Origin: Floccularia luteovirens
Taxonomy: Eukaryota; Basidiomycota; Agaricomycetes; Agaricales; Squamanitaceae
Direction of reading: 5' to 3'
Length of the DNA: 64,000 bases
Assembly: GCA_009739215.1 (NCBI GenBank)
Contig: VSJF01000008.1
Coordinates: 310,001-374,000, forward strand
The translations under genes were made by a program, and so were the position numbers. Positions within the stretch are counted from its first letter, which is position 1; each line of letters opens with the position of its first letter. This document shows positions 46,642 through 58,086 of the stretch, in pieces. Under the pieces are notes generated by a model that worked only from the letters and a program-made list of their open reading frames with translations, was not told the DNA's origin and did not search any database.

Positions 46642-47331
46642 ATGCCCCTAGCTCCTCCACTGAACTTCCCATCGTGGCTGTCTCAAAACCACCATCTACT
46701 ACAGCCACCTGTGAACAACTTTTGTCTTTATCGAGGAGGTGATTTTGTGGTAATGGCCGTAGGAGGACCCAATGAAAGAAATGACTACCATATCAACCAA
46801 ACAGAAGTACAATCGTCCCAACTAAGCTCACTATGCTTCCTGAGTTTGTCTAATTACCCCAAAGGAATGGTTTTATCAACATAAAGGTGGAATGCTCCTT
46901 CGCACGGTGGACGACGGAGCTTTTCGCGATATAAAGATAGAAGAGGGAGAAATGTTCCTGCTGCCTGGTATGTTTGAAAAAATATGCAGCTCTATAATAT
47001 TTAAGTACAAGTATCTCCAGCGAACACACCCCATAATCCAGTGCGATTTGCGGATACTATTGGTCTCGTTGTTGAACGAATCAGACCTGAAGAGTCTATT
47101 GGTGGGTCCTATTATTTCGGACTATATCTGAAATTCATCTTTCACCTTAACTAGATCGTCTCCGTTGGTATTGTGGTTCACCCTCCCACTCAGAACCGAC
47201 TGTCATACATCGAGGAGTCTTTTCATGTGACTGATTTAGGGACACAACTGAAGCCTGTCATCGAACGATGGATGCAGGATCCAAGTATCAGGAAGTGCAA
47301 AGTATGTGGGACGACTGCGGATGCCAAATAG
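46642..47331 (+). CDS. BNA1: 3-hydroxyanthranilate 3,4-dioxygenase (Bna1/HAAO), with one +1 frame break
   Basis: ATG 46642 gives [20 protein letters not shown], then [21 protein letters not shown] and [20 protein letters not shown], where His and Glu are metal ligands. [16 protein letters not shown] carries the third ligand, His. [16 protein letters not shown] follows, then [13 protein letters not shown] and a Cys pair CKVCG of the fungal C-terminal metal site. Introns at about 46807-46868, 46968-47029 and 47103-47154 are GT-AG. The enzyme opens 3-hydroxyanthranilate in de novo NAD synthesis from tryptophan, in the cytosol. At 47205-47216 the frame reads ATA CAT CGA GGA and soon stops; removing one base (about 47211) yields [14 protein letters not shown], matching fungal homologs. 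This is probably a sequence error in a conserved gene. It ends at TAG 47329-47331. Confidence 0.9.
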
Positions 47332-47594
47332 CAAAGAAATGTTGTTATAGTTTTGTTAATTTCACCACCTTTCTCACTTAAACAATTAGAAAAGTGTGAT
47401 AGCTTCTACTAGTCCGCTATAAAACAAGGTTAGAATTTTTATTATGGCATAACGAAAAGCCAAATCTCCCGCAGATACAATGTTTGATTACTATCAGGTA
47501 TTGTTAATACCACAATGTATCTAAGAATTGTGAAAACTATGAATTCATCAATATATAACATGCTCACAACAAATAATAAATACAAAATCAATTA

Positions 47595-49325
47595 CTAGAT
47601 AAAGAAATTTCTTAACCGTGGTTCGTCAATAATCAAAGAGCATGTGTTAGGAGTGATAGTCAATCCGACGCGGTTATTATCACTGTCGAGCACTGTATAG
47701 AACCGTTCTAGCAATTCATATCCATTCACCACGTCATAGCGGGCCTGTCCAATAAAGGATCCAAGATCGACAACAGTAAGGTATAGAGCGTCTTTTGTAC
47801 CGTTGATGATAGTGTTGAAAGCCCGTGGCCATATTTGAGCGTTGAGTGTCCATTCAAATGTAGCCTGTTGTACGCGGATAAATGAGATACTGAAAGTTCT
47901 GGTGTCTGACATCAACCACGCACGTTACAGATATCGAAGAACAAACTCTGTAGATTTGCGAACTGACCTTGGGTGATGCGCGGTAAACCAGTGGTCATCG
48001 TCTAGAATTGCGTCAGTAGCATTGATATAACGATGAAAGGCTTCCGTGGCAAGTGGAGGTAATTTCGCCTCTTCACTGATATTTAATAGCAACAGGATAT
48101 CAATATCATTTACCTGTATCCAAAACCCACTGGTTGTTGGAAGAATTGTGACAGAATCGCCGGAACGAACGGCTTCATTGAACATCCATACATAGCTTTA
48201 AGAATTGTTAACAGTTCTATAAAATGATTTAGTATCACGAAACATGTACAAGACTAATTGTTTCCTTACGTGTAGCTTATGGAACCTGTGAACTTTATGT
48301 CATCAACGCCTCCTGGATTATCTATTACAGTGGGCACAACCGTATTGTTTGCAGATGATAGTGTCCCTGATGGCCCCTGTCATAATCGGAAATTTTGCAT
48401 ATAAAGATCTAGTACCCAAGGGTCTGGCCAGTGGGACCAATACTGGCTGTCTTCCGTCATTTTGGTGCTAAATCAACTAATAGGTTTTCTACCCAAGAAT
48501 ACCATCGAAATCGATGATTTTATGGGTTGACTATACATCTGAGTACAAGGCTTAGAAATAAAGCAACGATATGTACATACATTTATAGCAACGCCGATGG
48601 ATTGATTTTTATTGACCAAACCGGGGCAAGTGTTACGGTGTCTAGAAACTCCTGGCCTAGAATGAAAACAGACCAATAAGTATCTGCAAGGCACCATTTC
48701 TGTCCTCACCGCACCAAAAAATGTGCTGTCTCCAAATGGGATCGTCTACAACCGGGAGGTCAGGCATGACAAGCAAAGAAATGGACAGGCTGACCATGTT
48801 ATTACCCGTTGAAAAACTGGTTTCCGTTTGGACATATTTTGCTGCGGACCCAATCAAGGTGTTTGAGCTAGACTGAATAAGATGACATTTGATTATGACA
48901 TTATTAACAATATTTACGTTGAAGAACTAATGGCAAGTTGGTCCAGCTATCTAGCTATGGGTTTATATTTTAGGACAAGTATATACACGTTAAACAGGCT
49001 CACATTTTGTAGGAGGTGAACCAATGCCTACTATGGCAATGTACTCGGTATCCATTAGCTAGTTAAAAATTTCTCCATTGATGACACTAGCACTATCTCG
49101 AGCTTGAATCTTCTTCGCCTCAGATATGGGGTTAGCACGGGATATAAGCACTCTAGCTCGCGTGCGATCGTATTACCAGCATTTCGAATATTTACTGAGT
49201 CGTTTTGCTATGGGCAACGTGACGGGCGGGCGTTGAACGACAATTCTAAAGTTTGCTGTTGCGGTCAACTGTAGGACAAGTAACAGTGATGTCAGTATAT
49301 GAAAGGAAAACACACTGCTGGTCAT
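47595..49325 (-). pseudogene. Aspartic peptidase (A1, polyporopepsin-like) with both active sites lost
   Basis: A signal peptide start is at 49325 (MTSSVFSFHILTSLLLVLQL). Pieces in family order: DTEYIAIVGIGSPPTK, SSSNTLIGSAAKYVQTET, TIPFGDSTFFGA, EFLDTVTLAPVWSIKNQSIG, ATEAFHRYINATDAIL, LNAQIWPRAFNTIING and GYELLERFYTVLDSDNNRVG. These fit a basidiomycete pepsin-like peptidase. The first DTG is absent: the exon before SSSNT ends at PPTK. The second DTG lies out of frame (one base missing near 48115) and its Gly would become Glu at the splice. A further break after AILDD separates TTGLPRITQGQF. The reading frame cannot yield an active enzyme. A secreted protease role is therefore only ancestral. 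Confidence 0.8.
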
Positions 49326-50033
49326 GTCATCCTGAAAATCTTTCAGAATGAAAAGATTGGTGAAGAATATTGGTTATAGCCAGGATACTATGCCAGATAC
49401 ATATATGGGAATGCTACTAGTGGTCAAGGCTTAGATGCTGTCCATAGCGATGCCGTTCTAGCTATATCCTCTCAGTTGGTTTTCTGGCTGGCAGACTATA
49501 ATTGAGTAATAGCGAATCCAGATTAGATGGAATTCCACATGCATCACTGGCTACACAGGAATGGGCATGGGATGTCGCTCGATGCCATCAAAACCAGGTT
49601 CACAGTGCATGAGACCCAGGGCAGTGAGTAAAAGTACTTTTACCACGGCCTGTTATGTAATAACATGAGATTATCAATACATACAAACAGATACATCATG
49701 ATGTGTTGTTCAACTCATCGATGCATCGATGCATGACTGACAGTCATTATGTATGCAAAATGGTATGTAAACGTTTACATACCATATTACATACATATAG
49801 GCTTGCGTTATATACAAAGAGAAGTATAAAATACTTTCAAAGATAGAATATCATGGCTCGCTGTCGGAAACCAGCGGGCGTGGGTCTTTTGCCTCGCTGG
49901 ACGTTAACATGTTCCTCATTCTTCGATCGAGAATAGAATGTAATTGAATACAAGAAATACAGAACTACCAATACAAACAGATAGGAAACTGATGGTACAA
50001 AACGTAAAAAGGTCTGAAAGCAGCATACGAATG
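49326..50033. other. Intergenic region with palindromes, no supported gene
   Basis: About 700 bp. It contains TGTTATgtaATAACA near 49650, a repeated ATCGATGC run near 49720-49735 that is itself palindromic, and the 26-bp palindrome listed separately. No coding frame is supported. Confidence 0.4.
49760..49785. repeat. Perfect 26-bp palindrome
   Basis: The segment is its own reverse complement over 26 bases; each half is ATGGTATGTAAAC, so the centre reads GTAAACGTTTAC, which contains two back-to-back forkhead-like GTAAAC cores. It can form a cruciform or bind a dimeric factor. Its role is unknown. Confidence 0.8.
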
Positions 50034-51616
50034 CTATGTAATACCAGGCCGTGGCATTTCTTGAACGCAAGCCAAGGAAGGTATGCATTCGACCAAAACC
50101 CGCTCCAGATTACCCAACCACTGGCACTGTGGTGGCCCTTGCGGAACTATAACAGTCCTCAAAAGCCATCGGCTGAAGATCTCTTTGTCTTGCTTCAGCT
50201 CGTTACAAAACTTATCCTATTGAGAATGGTTGGATAGAGTATTATGTATTTAGATTGGAACAAACTTACAAGGTCATTCTTGTTGTGACACATTTCATTG
50301 GAAGCTATTTCGTCGAAAGATAAACCCAGGGTGCGAAGCTGAGGCAAACCCACCGCTAGCATAGTGAGTAGTTGGGGGCTCAAACATCTAACCTTGATGC
50401 GTAATTCTTGAAGAGAAAGCAGATGTGACGAGAAACCAAGCGAGGTTAACATCTCTTGGATCTTGTCAGATGTTAACACTCGATCGGTGAGTGTAAGCGA
50501 CTTTAATACATCCACGTGGGTGCACAAGAAGCCGATCAAAGGTTTCAAGTCAGCCTGAACTGGCCTAAGAGCCATTTCAACTGACCGAAGTTCTGGGAAT
50601 GGTTCTTTGATGTCCCCTATAATTGTCCTTATCCAGTTGGTGCATGTGTGCTCAGTAACAGCACAGCGGCTGGTCCTGAGCACGAGTTCTTGGAGTGTTG
50701 GTTTATGTCTATTAAGAAACCTCTGGAGGTCGGATACTTGGGGAAAGTGCGAGCCTTCGAAAGGAATCGAAAGGAGAAACTTGCGGAGATGAGGGAATGT
50801 GCCTAGGTGCTTGAAAAAGTAGGAGAGGTCCATATTCTTGGAAGAAGATGTCGTAGTGATAGAGATGGACTGGAGCGAATCCTTGAGATTATGCACGAAG
50901 ACCAGGAAACCATCGAATATATGATGAATATCACTAGTTGGCAAATCCCCCGTAGAAATGTGTACTTCAAAATGTTTGAGGTTCGGAAGCGAGATATGAG
51001 TCATAGAAAATAACATTTCCGATGGAATTTTTATTGTTAATTTCTCCAAAGTGTTCATCCAGCTGCATTTCGTCAAAAGGTTAGTTGAGAATGCTCTATA
51101 TAGCTCTGTATGATAGGAACGATGTTCATCCCAGTCGAGGGTATATTCTTTAACTCGGGTAAGGCCAACGACCGCATCGGTAACCCTGTTAATATCCTTC
51201 TGTAAGCGTTTTTGAAAGCGCTTCTCGGCTTGATTCTGGATATAATCAGGATCTAATAAGATATTGCAGTAATTCCATATATTTTCTGAGATGCTTTGAT
51301 AGGATTTTGTGCGGGGCTGGACAAGCCAAGGCTTAATAGTGACAGAGCGGACCAAATCACGAATCCCGGGATCACTATAAAATTGTATGTTAACACGAAT
51401 AGAAGTCTTGGAAGTGAAGAGAGGAAATGAAATTTACCTAAGATGCTTGCCCAGACGCTTCATCTCCCTGTCAGATTTGGTGAAAGTAACAGACTGGTAG
51501 CGAGCTTTCATGCCAAAGGCGAAGAAAGCTCTATTAAGAAAATAGCAGTTGCGTTGGGAATCAGGTGGAAGTAGTTGGATAATACGGCACCAGATATCAT
51601 AAGGTAGCACAGACAT
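50034..51616 (-). CDS. F-box/LRR-like protein
   Basis: Exon 1 (51616 to about 51437) opens MSVLPYDIWCRIIQLLPPDS, an F-box-like helix set with LPxDIxxxIxxLLP. After a short intron near 51436-51378 the main exon starts DPGIRDLVRSVTIKP and runs through many leucine-rich strands: LEKLTIKIPSEML, LPNLKHFEVHIS, FPHLRKFLLSIPFE, LQELVLRTSRCAV and LPQLRTLGLSFDEI. An intron at about 50269-50216 leads to the last exon DKFCNELKQDKEIFSRWLL ending at TAG 50034. It is a presumed substrate adaptor for an SCF ubiquitin ligase, a very numerous class in agarics. Substrate unknown; the frame is intact. The last-exon frame is chosen because it remains open and continues the charged helical end typical of these proteins. 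Confidence 0.78.
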
Positions 51617-53198
51617 TGTTATGCAAAGAGCAGGAGGATACTCTGGCAGTCACCAACAATGCTTGACTCGGGAATTGGCCTCATGGTGCAGAGCTGTGCT
51701 TGATTCACGATCACGTGGAACGCAAGGGGTGGGCGCAAGGATATGATGTACATAACAGAACGGCATATTTTTGCAGGATTGGGCAGTGTTTAGAAGGTAT
51801 CAGAGAGTTCAAGCAAAAAGAAGACAACGTTCTCGTTGTCGCAGGAAGATTGAAACGGTCGTCATGTGATCTTGTAGCATTTCGATGCAGTTTTGATGGA
51901 TATGTGAACGAGAATGCATGAGTGAGAACGGGCGCTTGATGTGCAAAACTTCCAGAATAGGACATCTGCTTGGTTTCACTGAAACCATCATTGAAAATAG
52001 GACAAGTTACACTTATTTCTCTGCAACACGGTAGAAGGCAGTCATATATAAGGGTAATAGGCCTACAAAATAATGGTTAGACTAAAATAATTCAAGAAAT
52101 CACCGTAGTAATACCGCACCATGTAAGTAATATATCCTCGTTGCTTGATGACACTGATCCTCTTGTAGAAATAAAATGTTAATTTGGTTAATAGGATGAG
52201 CGGTCAATGGTGTTCGAGTTCGCGCCATCGGATCGTTGCTGATCTATACAAAATCGTGAGTTGTGATGACTGAAAAGATAAAAGAAAAAGAAGTCCTGCT
52301 GTCACTTACAACGTGGCACCCAAGAAGTTTGTAACCTGGCCAGCAAGACTTCATCATAGTGGCCAATCACTTGCGCTATTATTTCCCCCCGAGACTGGAA
52401 CCGCAAGACATAGAGGTGTGGTTCAAGAATGGCCAAGCCGAAATTAATTCGTTGTCACGTTTAACCAATAAAAATGTTTGAGACGGATCTATCCGTTTGC
52501 CAATTTGCATAAAGCGACATGCTCGAAATCAAGGAACCATTAGTTTCAGTGGCGACAGGTTCAATGGCCGCCCAATAATCATATAATCATATGTCATGGC
52601 TTGATATGACCGTAATCGGACCCCGAATTGTCAACGTCTAACCATCCCGATGACCTTCTTGTGGGTGAAATTGGTACATGCCACCTCTGCTATCGACATG
52701 ACTCAATTCAATAATGGATTTAAGAAAAGGAACCAGTTAATTGCCAGTTGATGAAGTTTTGAGTGCTCGTTATCAAGTCTTGCTTTCCCGAAGACAGTCT
52801 TCAAACCAGCTAGATCGATGGTCTCCTGGGGCTTAGAATTCGCAATAATCTAACCAGTGTAGGTAGGCTCACTATTATGGTAGTGTTCAACGTACATTTA
52901 TTTTCCATTTCCTTCATCAAGCCAAAAATGCTGTGCAAACTACGGCATACCACTTTAGTCACCAGATTCCCAATCAGAGTACTAATGTATAGTTTCAAGG
53001 TGACATATTACTAAAGCCTATCACTCCGCATATAAAAAGGACTGAATGGATAGAACCTGTATCAGAACAAAATTTACTTTATCCAGATCCAAAGGAACTC
53101 TAAAGATGTGAAAAAAAGAGATACACGAAAAGACATTGTAAACAACTAGTAATCGGTGAAGCGACTGTGAGCTACCATCTTCTAATATTTGCTCATGT
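51617..53198. other. Intergenic region, nothing recognised
   Basis: About 1.6 kb. Short open stretches occur, such as 51700-51921 on the plus strand and an exon-like minus-strand piece near 52310-52430 (ILEPHLYVLRFQSRGEIIAQ), but none can be joined to a start or a family. It may contain an old gene relic. Confidence 0.35.
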
Positions 53199-54103
53199 CT
53201 AACGTTCCTTTGCTCTAGTAAACAGCTTGCCGTCAATCCTCGCGGCAGCCGCAAGGACAGATCTCTCACCATTACCGGTGGGCGAAGATCGAGAACTCGT
53301 TCCAGGGGTTGGGCATGGATCCAAGTTGTCCTGTTCAAAGCGGAGTACTTTCCCTCCCAGATCCATACCTAAGTGTAAAGGGGGACGCAAAATACCATCC
53401 ACAGGGTGGTTTGCGGCAGATGGTCCTATCGTGCTTGTTGCACGTTTTCGCTGAGTCGACAGACTAGGCAATTGTGTGTAGGAGGAACGACGTATTATGC
53501 CGGGTGAACGTCCAGGAGCTATGGAAGATATTGATAGCCGTGGAGCTGGCGGCGAAAGGTCCTGTACCTGTCGGATCGGAATCATGCTAGGAACTGGGGA
53601 TAATTGTGATTGTGACAGATAAAAAAGCTGTGCGTGAGAGGAACGTCGAGAGAGTGGGCCATGCGGATGGCGAGGGGACATAGGTGATGGTGGATGCTGG
53701 TTCCCATATGGTGACGGCAATGGAGGAATGTCATGCTCAGGAACAGGTTGGGATAAGTGAGCAAGAGACATACGCCGCCTAATGTTTGATGTGGTCGGTG
53801 ATTGTGTTCCCTTTGTCGGTCTTGGTGATGCAAGAATCCGGCTAGTAAGTGATGGAGATGGAGAAGATGAGGATTGATGGCGACAACTGAGAAAGTGTCA
53901 GTGGAGAGGGCCTCTTTTTCTTTCCCTGCTAGTGGTAGGGAAACTACAGGCCGTAGAGCTCCGACTTTAGTCATGGGATGTGTGAGTGTTTTACCAATTA
54001 AGCCCAGGCAATTTTGAACGTATTGTTCCACGCTCGAACCGAGCCAGTTCCTCTTCGACTGAAGGAAGTTCCGTCCTTGAGCCAAACGGTTGGTGTCCCA
54101 CAT
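53199..54103 (-). CDS. Hypothetical Ser/Pro-rich protein
   Basis: Two exons are proposed. The first, from ATG 54103 (MWDTNRLAQGRNFLQSKRNW), contains GALRPVVSLPLAGKEKEAL. A GT-AG intron of about 45 nt (near 53890-53845) joins it to RILASPRPTKGTQSPTTSN and then a long Ser/Pro/His-rich segment MSLAHLSQPVPEHDIPPLPS ... LSRRSSHAQLFYL and IIRRSSYTQLPSLSTQRKRA. RRSS motifs look like phosphorylation or 14-3-3 sites. It ends with LAAAARIDGKLFTRAKER at TAG 53199. I recognise no domain. The start is uncertain: another frame upstream (MIERAISRCGTPTVWLKDG) is also protein-like. It is on the same strand and only 166 bp from the 3' end of the O-methyltransferase. Confidence 0.55.
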
Positions 54104-54269
54104 CTTGAAATCGCCCGCTCTATCATTTCCATTTCACCTTTGTTGAGTTGGTCGTCCGAGAAGTGGCTTTTTCCCCAATGTTATTATCGATTTCAGGACT
54201 GCTGCCTTATTTTATCATAAAATATGGAAGCGTTTCGCTGTATCCACCTGTCTTGATAACTCGATCGGT

Positions 54270-56773
54270 TCATGGTATAGCAACGATGTACCCGAATAGT
54301 GATCCAGGAGGTGTCTTTGTCACCTTGATAACCTTCCACCCAGCGGACAATGTGAGAGTAACAATATCACGCAACTGTCCGTTCTTGTGCATTAAACATC
54401 ACTTGCATCTGTTGCGTTGACGTCTTCTAGTTTCTGGAATTTGAAAGTAACTGATAACTTACTGTTCAAATCCATCCAGTATGCATTGGCGCTCGCCTTG
54501 CCTAGATTCGGAAGCAATGGAGCAGGAGCTAGCATTCTTTCTGCACCTTCAATATCCTTCAAGGCCACTGCTGCTTATCCACGTCATCAGGTGCAAGCTA
54601 ATGGAAGAATGAAGTCTCCTAGGAGGAAGTCTAGTGTCAGGTTTTGCATGCCTCTCGCAATTGTATGAGGATCCTGTCTTGCAAAATCGTCGGGCCAATC
54701 ATGTAGAACGACGCGTAGGAGAAATACTGCTGCATCTCTGACCGGCTGACGGATAAAAAAGTCGTGGACTATGGGGAATACGCAAAGATACGTAAGTTGT
54801 GGTAAAGTGGATGGATATGAATTACCTTGAAATACTGCGGCATTTGTATCAAGTAGATGGGGACACTTTGCTCTCCAAGCCTGTGGTTATTGTTAATACA
54901 GGCAAAAACCATCAAGTAAATCATGCTACTTTTTCTCCCATTTCTACGACAATAGGCCTGTCTTGTATAATAAATTTGAGTCCCAGGCCTTGATCATCAG
55001 AAAAGGCAGATGCTAGCAACATGCTAGTAGACCCAATTCCTCCACCCACATCGACAACAACACTTCCTCTAGGTAAAGATTGCCAGTCAAAACCTATGAT
55101 TATGCGCACATATACACTTGTTAGACCGTATGGATCTGGAAATAGTGCGTATCCTGACCATTGAAGATGGCCCCCGGGCCCTCCCAAGAACCTGTTCCAG
55201 ACATTGCCTTGCCAAATCTTTCCAGTCTAAATTTATTTGGGTTGATGGTGATGCTCGCATTAGCAACTTGAGTAAGAAGTTTGGCATTTGTTTGACTCTT
55301 CAGCTTCCTGTGGTTGTTGAGGACTGAATGATTTGGAGTATCCCGGCTTACTTCGACTCTGATTGGATGTGTTAAAGGTGATCAGCATATTAGAAGGTAT
55401 GGAATGAAAAATTATATGTTCACTCGTTGACTCTATGAAACGTGGGCAAATGCTCATTCTGTCCTTCAAGCCATCCAAAAAAACCTGTGTTTGATTCTAG
55501 TGTTCCGAATGCAAAAGAGAATGGAGCTCGAGTTGGCTCTCGCCCTTCTTTTAATGATTTTGAGGTTGATAGATAGTAGGCTTCAGTAAGATAAGCCGAA
55601 GATTTGTAGATCTCGTCCGTACTAATAAGGTATAACTTGAATGCCCCAAAGGAAGTTAAGCACACTAACCAAAGGCCAACAAATGCTGCGATTCCATTCG
55701 TGTTTTCAAATTTCTTTTCAGGCCTTCGGAAATGGTTTATTTGCGCGAAAAAAGGGTCAATTGCAAACTTACTGGCCTAAATCCTGAAATTGTTGGAGCT
55801 CTTTAATAGTCTTGCCTGTGTCAATTATTGAAGATATACGATTTAGAGCGAACACATCAGGTGATGTTTCACGCAATATGTGGTGAGTTGCGAGGAGTCG
55901 TAGGATATGTGCTTTGATCAAAATCAATCGAAAGTTGACACCAAAGAGTTCAGCACAGCACGTACCAAGTTTGCATTGCTCGATACCGTTCGATTGTGAG
56001 ATTTGCTTGACATGCAGCCCATGTAGGCCAGCTGGACGGAGAATCTCAATTGTGTGCGATGCTTCTAAAATGCGCATGCAAGAGGGTAGATGGTACTGCC
56101 ACAACATTTTCAGGACTGGATTAATATGTAGTTATGAAGATAACATTACCCCCATCGAGGCATCACAGAGACTAAGAAAAGGGGTTTGCACCGTTGCACT
56201 AAGTTGACCAGCAGCAGCAACAATACGATTCGCGGCAGACACCACCGCGGGATGTAAGGCCAGATTTTCTGACAAAGATGCCGGGTCGTAGGGCAAATCA
56301 AGCGAGGGGAAATCAACAGGTATGTGCGACCCAGAACCGGTAATACTCAAAGAAGCCGGAAAGACATAGGGCTGGCCAGTGCTAACAGATGGTGATGGTG
56401 GTGGGGAAACATATGCGTAGGATTTCTGTGGGGTTTCTAACTCTGCCGTTGAAGGTACAGTTTCCCTATCCAATCGAGTACACTCAGCCGAAAGCCCATC
56501 TACCGTAGCACCGACATTTGAAGGTGGTCCCTCTCCATGTGACGCATAAATGCGCTCGATGTCGTCTAGTGCTTCACCGATGATGTTGTGTAGGGATCTA
56601 AGAGCAGAAAAAGGTCATTGGCCACGCACGACGATTTCCAGGCAAACACTCGGAGATCTCGAACTACAAGGAGGCAAGATGTGGTCTAGAAACCGGGGTG
56701 AGCAAAAATGGTGCTGGTGAAGAGGGGTGATCGGCAGTGAAATATGCTCCGGGACTAAGCTGCCAAAAGACAT
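54270..56773 (-). CDS. COMT-type O-methyltransferase, 3' part broken by a cluster of +1 insertions
   Basis: The N-terminal half reads SLHNIIGEALDDIERIYASH, YHLPSCMRILEASHTIEILR, AHILRLLATHHILRETSPDV and NGIAAFVGLC, the dimerisation region of basidiomycete SAM-dependent O-methyltransferases. FRLERFGKAMSGTGSWEGPG and the SAM-binding VVVDVGGGIGSTSMLLA follow, then RPIVVEMGEK and RVVLHDWPDDFAR (catalytic-region His). Downstream, six single-base insertions (about 54546-54676) break the frame, but removal restores RILIQLREA, LLLGDFILPLAC, APAPLLPNLGKASANAYWMD. The end NGQLRDIVTLTLSAGWKVIK ... GYIVAIP stops at 54270-54272. Many short introns are canonical. The substrate is unknown; neighbours do not form a clear metabolite cluster. 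The first exon (MSFGSL at 56773) has unresolved phase. It is either an error-ridden real gene or a recent pseudogene. Confidence 0.78.
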
Positions 56774-58086
56774 GACAAAGACAAACATAATGTCATCTTG
56801 AACCAGCTGCCAGTTTATAGTTTTGCTTTCATCCCTTCCTCCGCTTTTTTCGACCTTTGCCAAGGTAGCTCTCCTGTTCTGAACCGAGCAATGCAGGCAC
56901 CCCCAATCAAAGTTTTAGCGCTGATCCATGTCGCGTTCTCGTCAACTGGTCTTGCTTCCATGTCAGCCGATCCAGATCCCCATGTCTTTAGATACAAGAA
57001 GGTCAAGACACATATACGTACGCAAGTCAATTTGTCTATAACTCCCCAAGCTTTAAAACAGGATGCACTGATACCATCCAACCAAACGATGCGGAACATC
57101 AATATCTTCTCTTGAAAGACATGCTCAAAAGATTTCACCAACCTGATTGTTGACGTATTTGCATGTGTTATCCTTAGTTGGGGCATCCTTATAGCATGTC
57201 ACCTTCCTTTTCTGGGATGTAAAATCGTGTTCTGATGTCAAAGTGTTCATATTCAGCGAATTCTAGTCCTAGAATCCAAGCTTTCTGTATTCATTCTCTC
57301 TTGCCACCACACATGTCCCTGACCACATTAATATCCGAGCAAGAAACCTGATTCGTAAGTACTGCAACCTAATCCGTCCCCCTTCTAAACGGTCCCGCCG
57401 CTGTGTAGTTGCAAAATATATACGTCCTACAATACACAAAAAATTCCCGCACATACAACTCTAACATAACTGAGGACAATCACATCAACAGAAACCATAC
57501 AACTCGATTATGAGTCAACATCTCTTTCACCATTAATCGTGATAAAGAGTTCAAAGCTCAAATGTAATGTTTCAAGGGGAGTCAAATTATGCGCCACTAG
57601 AGCATCTAGTCGCCACCACCACAGCAGCTTATATGCCCTAAGTATTCGCATATTCCCACTCATCTATGCGCGCCACTGTCAAGCTTATTTTTCTACAACA
57701 TGACGAGGGAACAATTGTAGGCCGGAACATTTCCCATTCCGCTAGCTGAAATAAAATCCCCAACGAAACAAGGGATTTTGACCGCGGAACTTCTCTGTGG
57801 TGGCGGTGAGAACCCATAATGCAATGTTTGTCTGAGCGAACATCATGAGGTTAAGGAACGTTTCTACTTGATTTCCGACTCAATCTTATATGAGTGCATT
57901 AGCATACTTCAGATACCATTTTTCCCGCATCTGTCTGGTTTGAGATTATCATGCTCAACTAGAAATGGAAATTAAGCGACATTGTTGTTTGGTTAACCTT
58001 TCGGTCCTAATAAATCGCGACTAGTCACAACCTGTCACATCCTTCGAATCTAATTTACGAGTCACAAACACAACTCGCATATAGCG
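56774..58086. other. Intergenic region, no supported gene
   Basis: About 1.3 kb between the divergent O-methyltransferase and elongin C genes. A 123-codon minus-strand frame at 56815-57186 lacks recognisable motifs and may be chance. The rest is non-coding by eye. Confidence 0.4.

Noticed and set aside
51700..51921. 73-codon plus-strand open frame
   Set aside because: Short, with no family match and stops soon after; no splice partner found.
18975..54676. Programmed +1 frameshifting at TGA codons as explanation for the frame breaks
   Set aside because: Some breaks fall at TGA (UBA2, PhzF, O-methyltransferase), but others (BNA1, the C2H2 factor, FunK1, esterase copy 2) do not, no common slippery motif is seen, and the intact esterase copy needs no shift.
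56815..57186. 123-codon minus-strand open frame
   Set aside because: No recognisable domain, no support from neighbouring exons; could be chance. It does not fit as a first exon of the O-methyltransferase.
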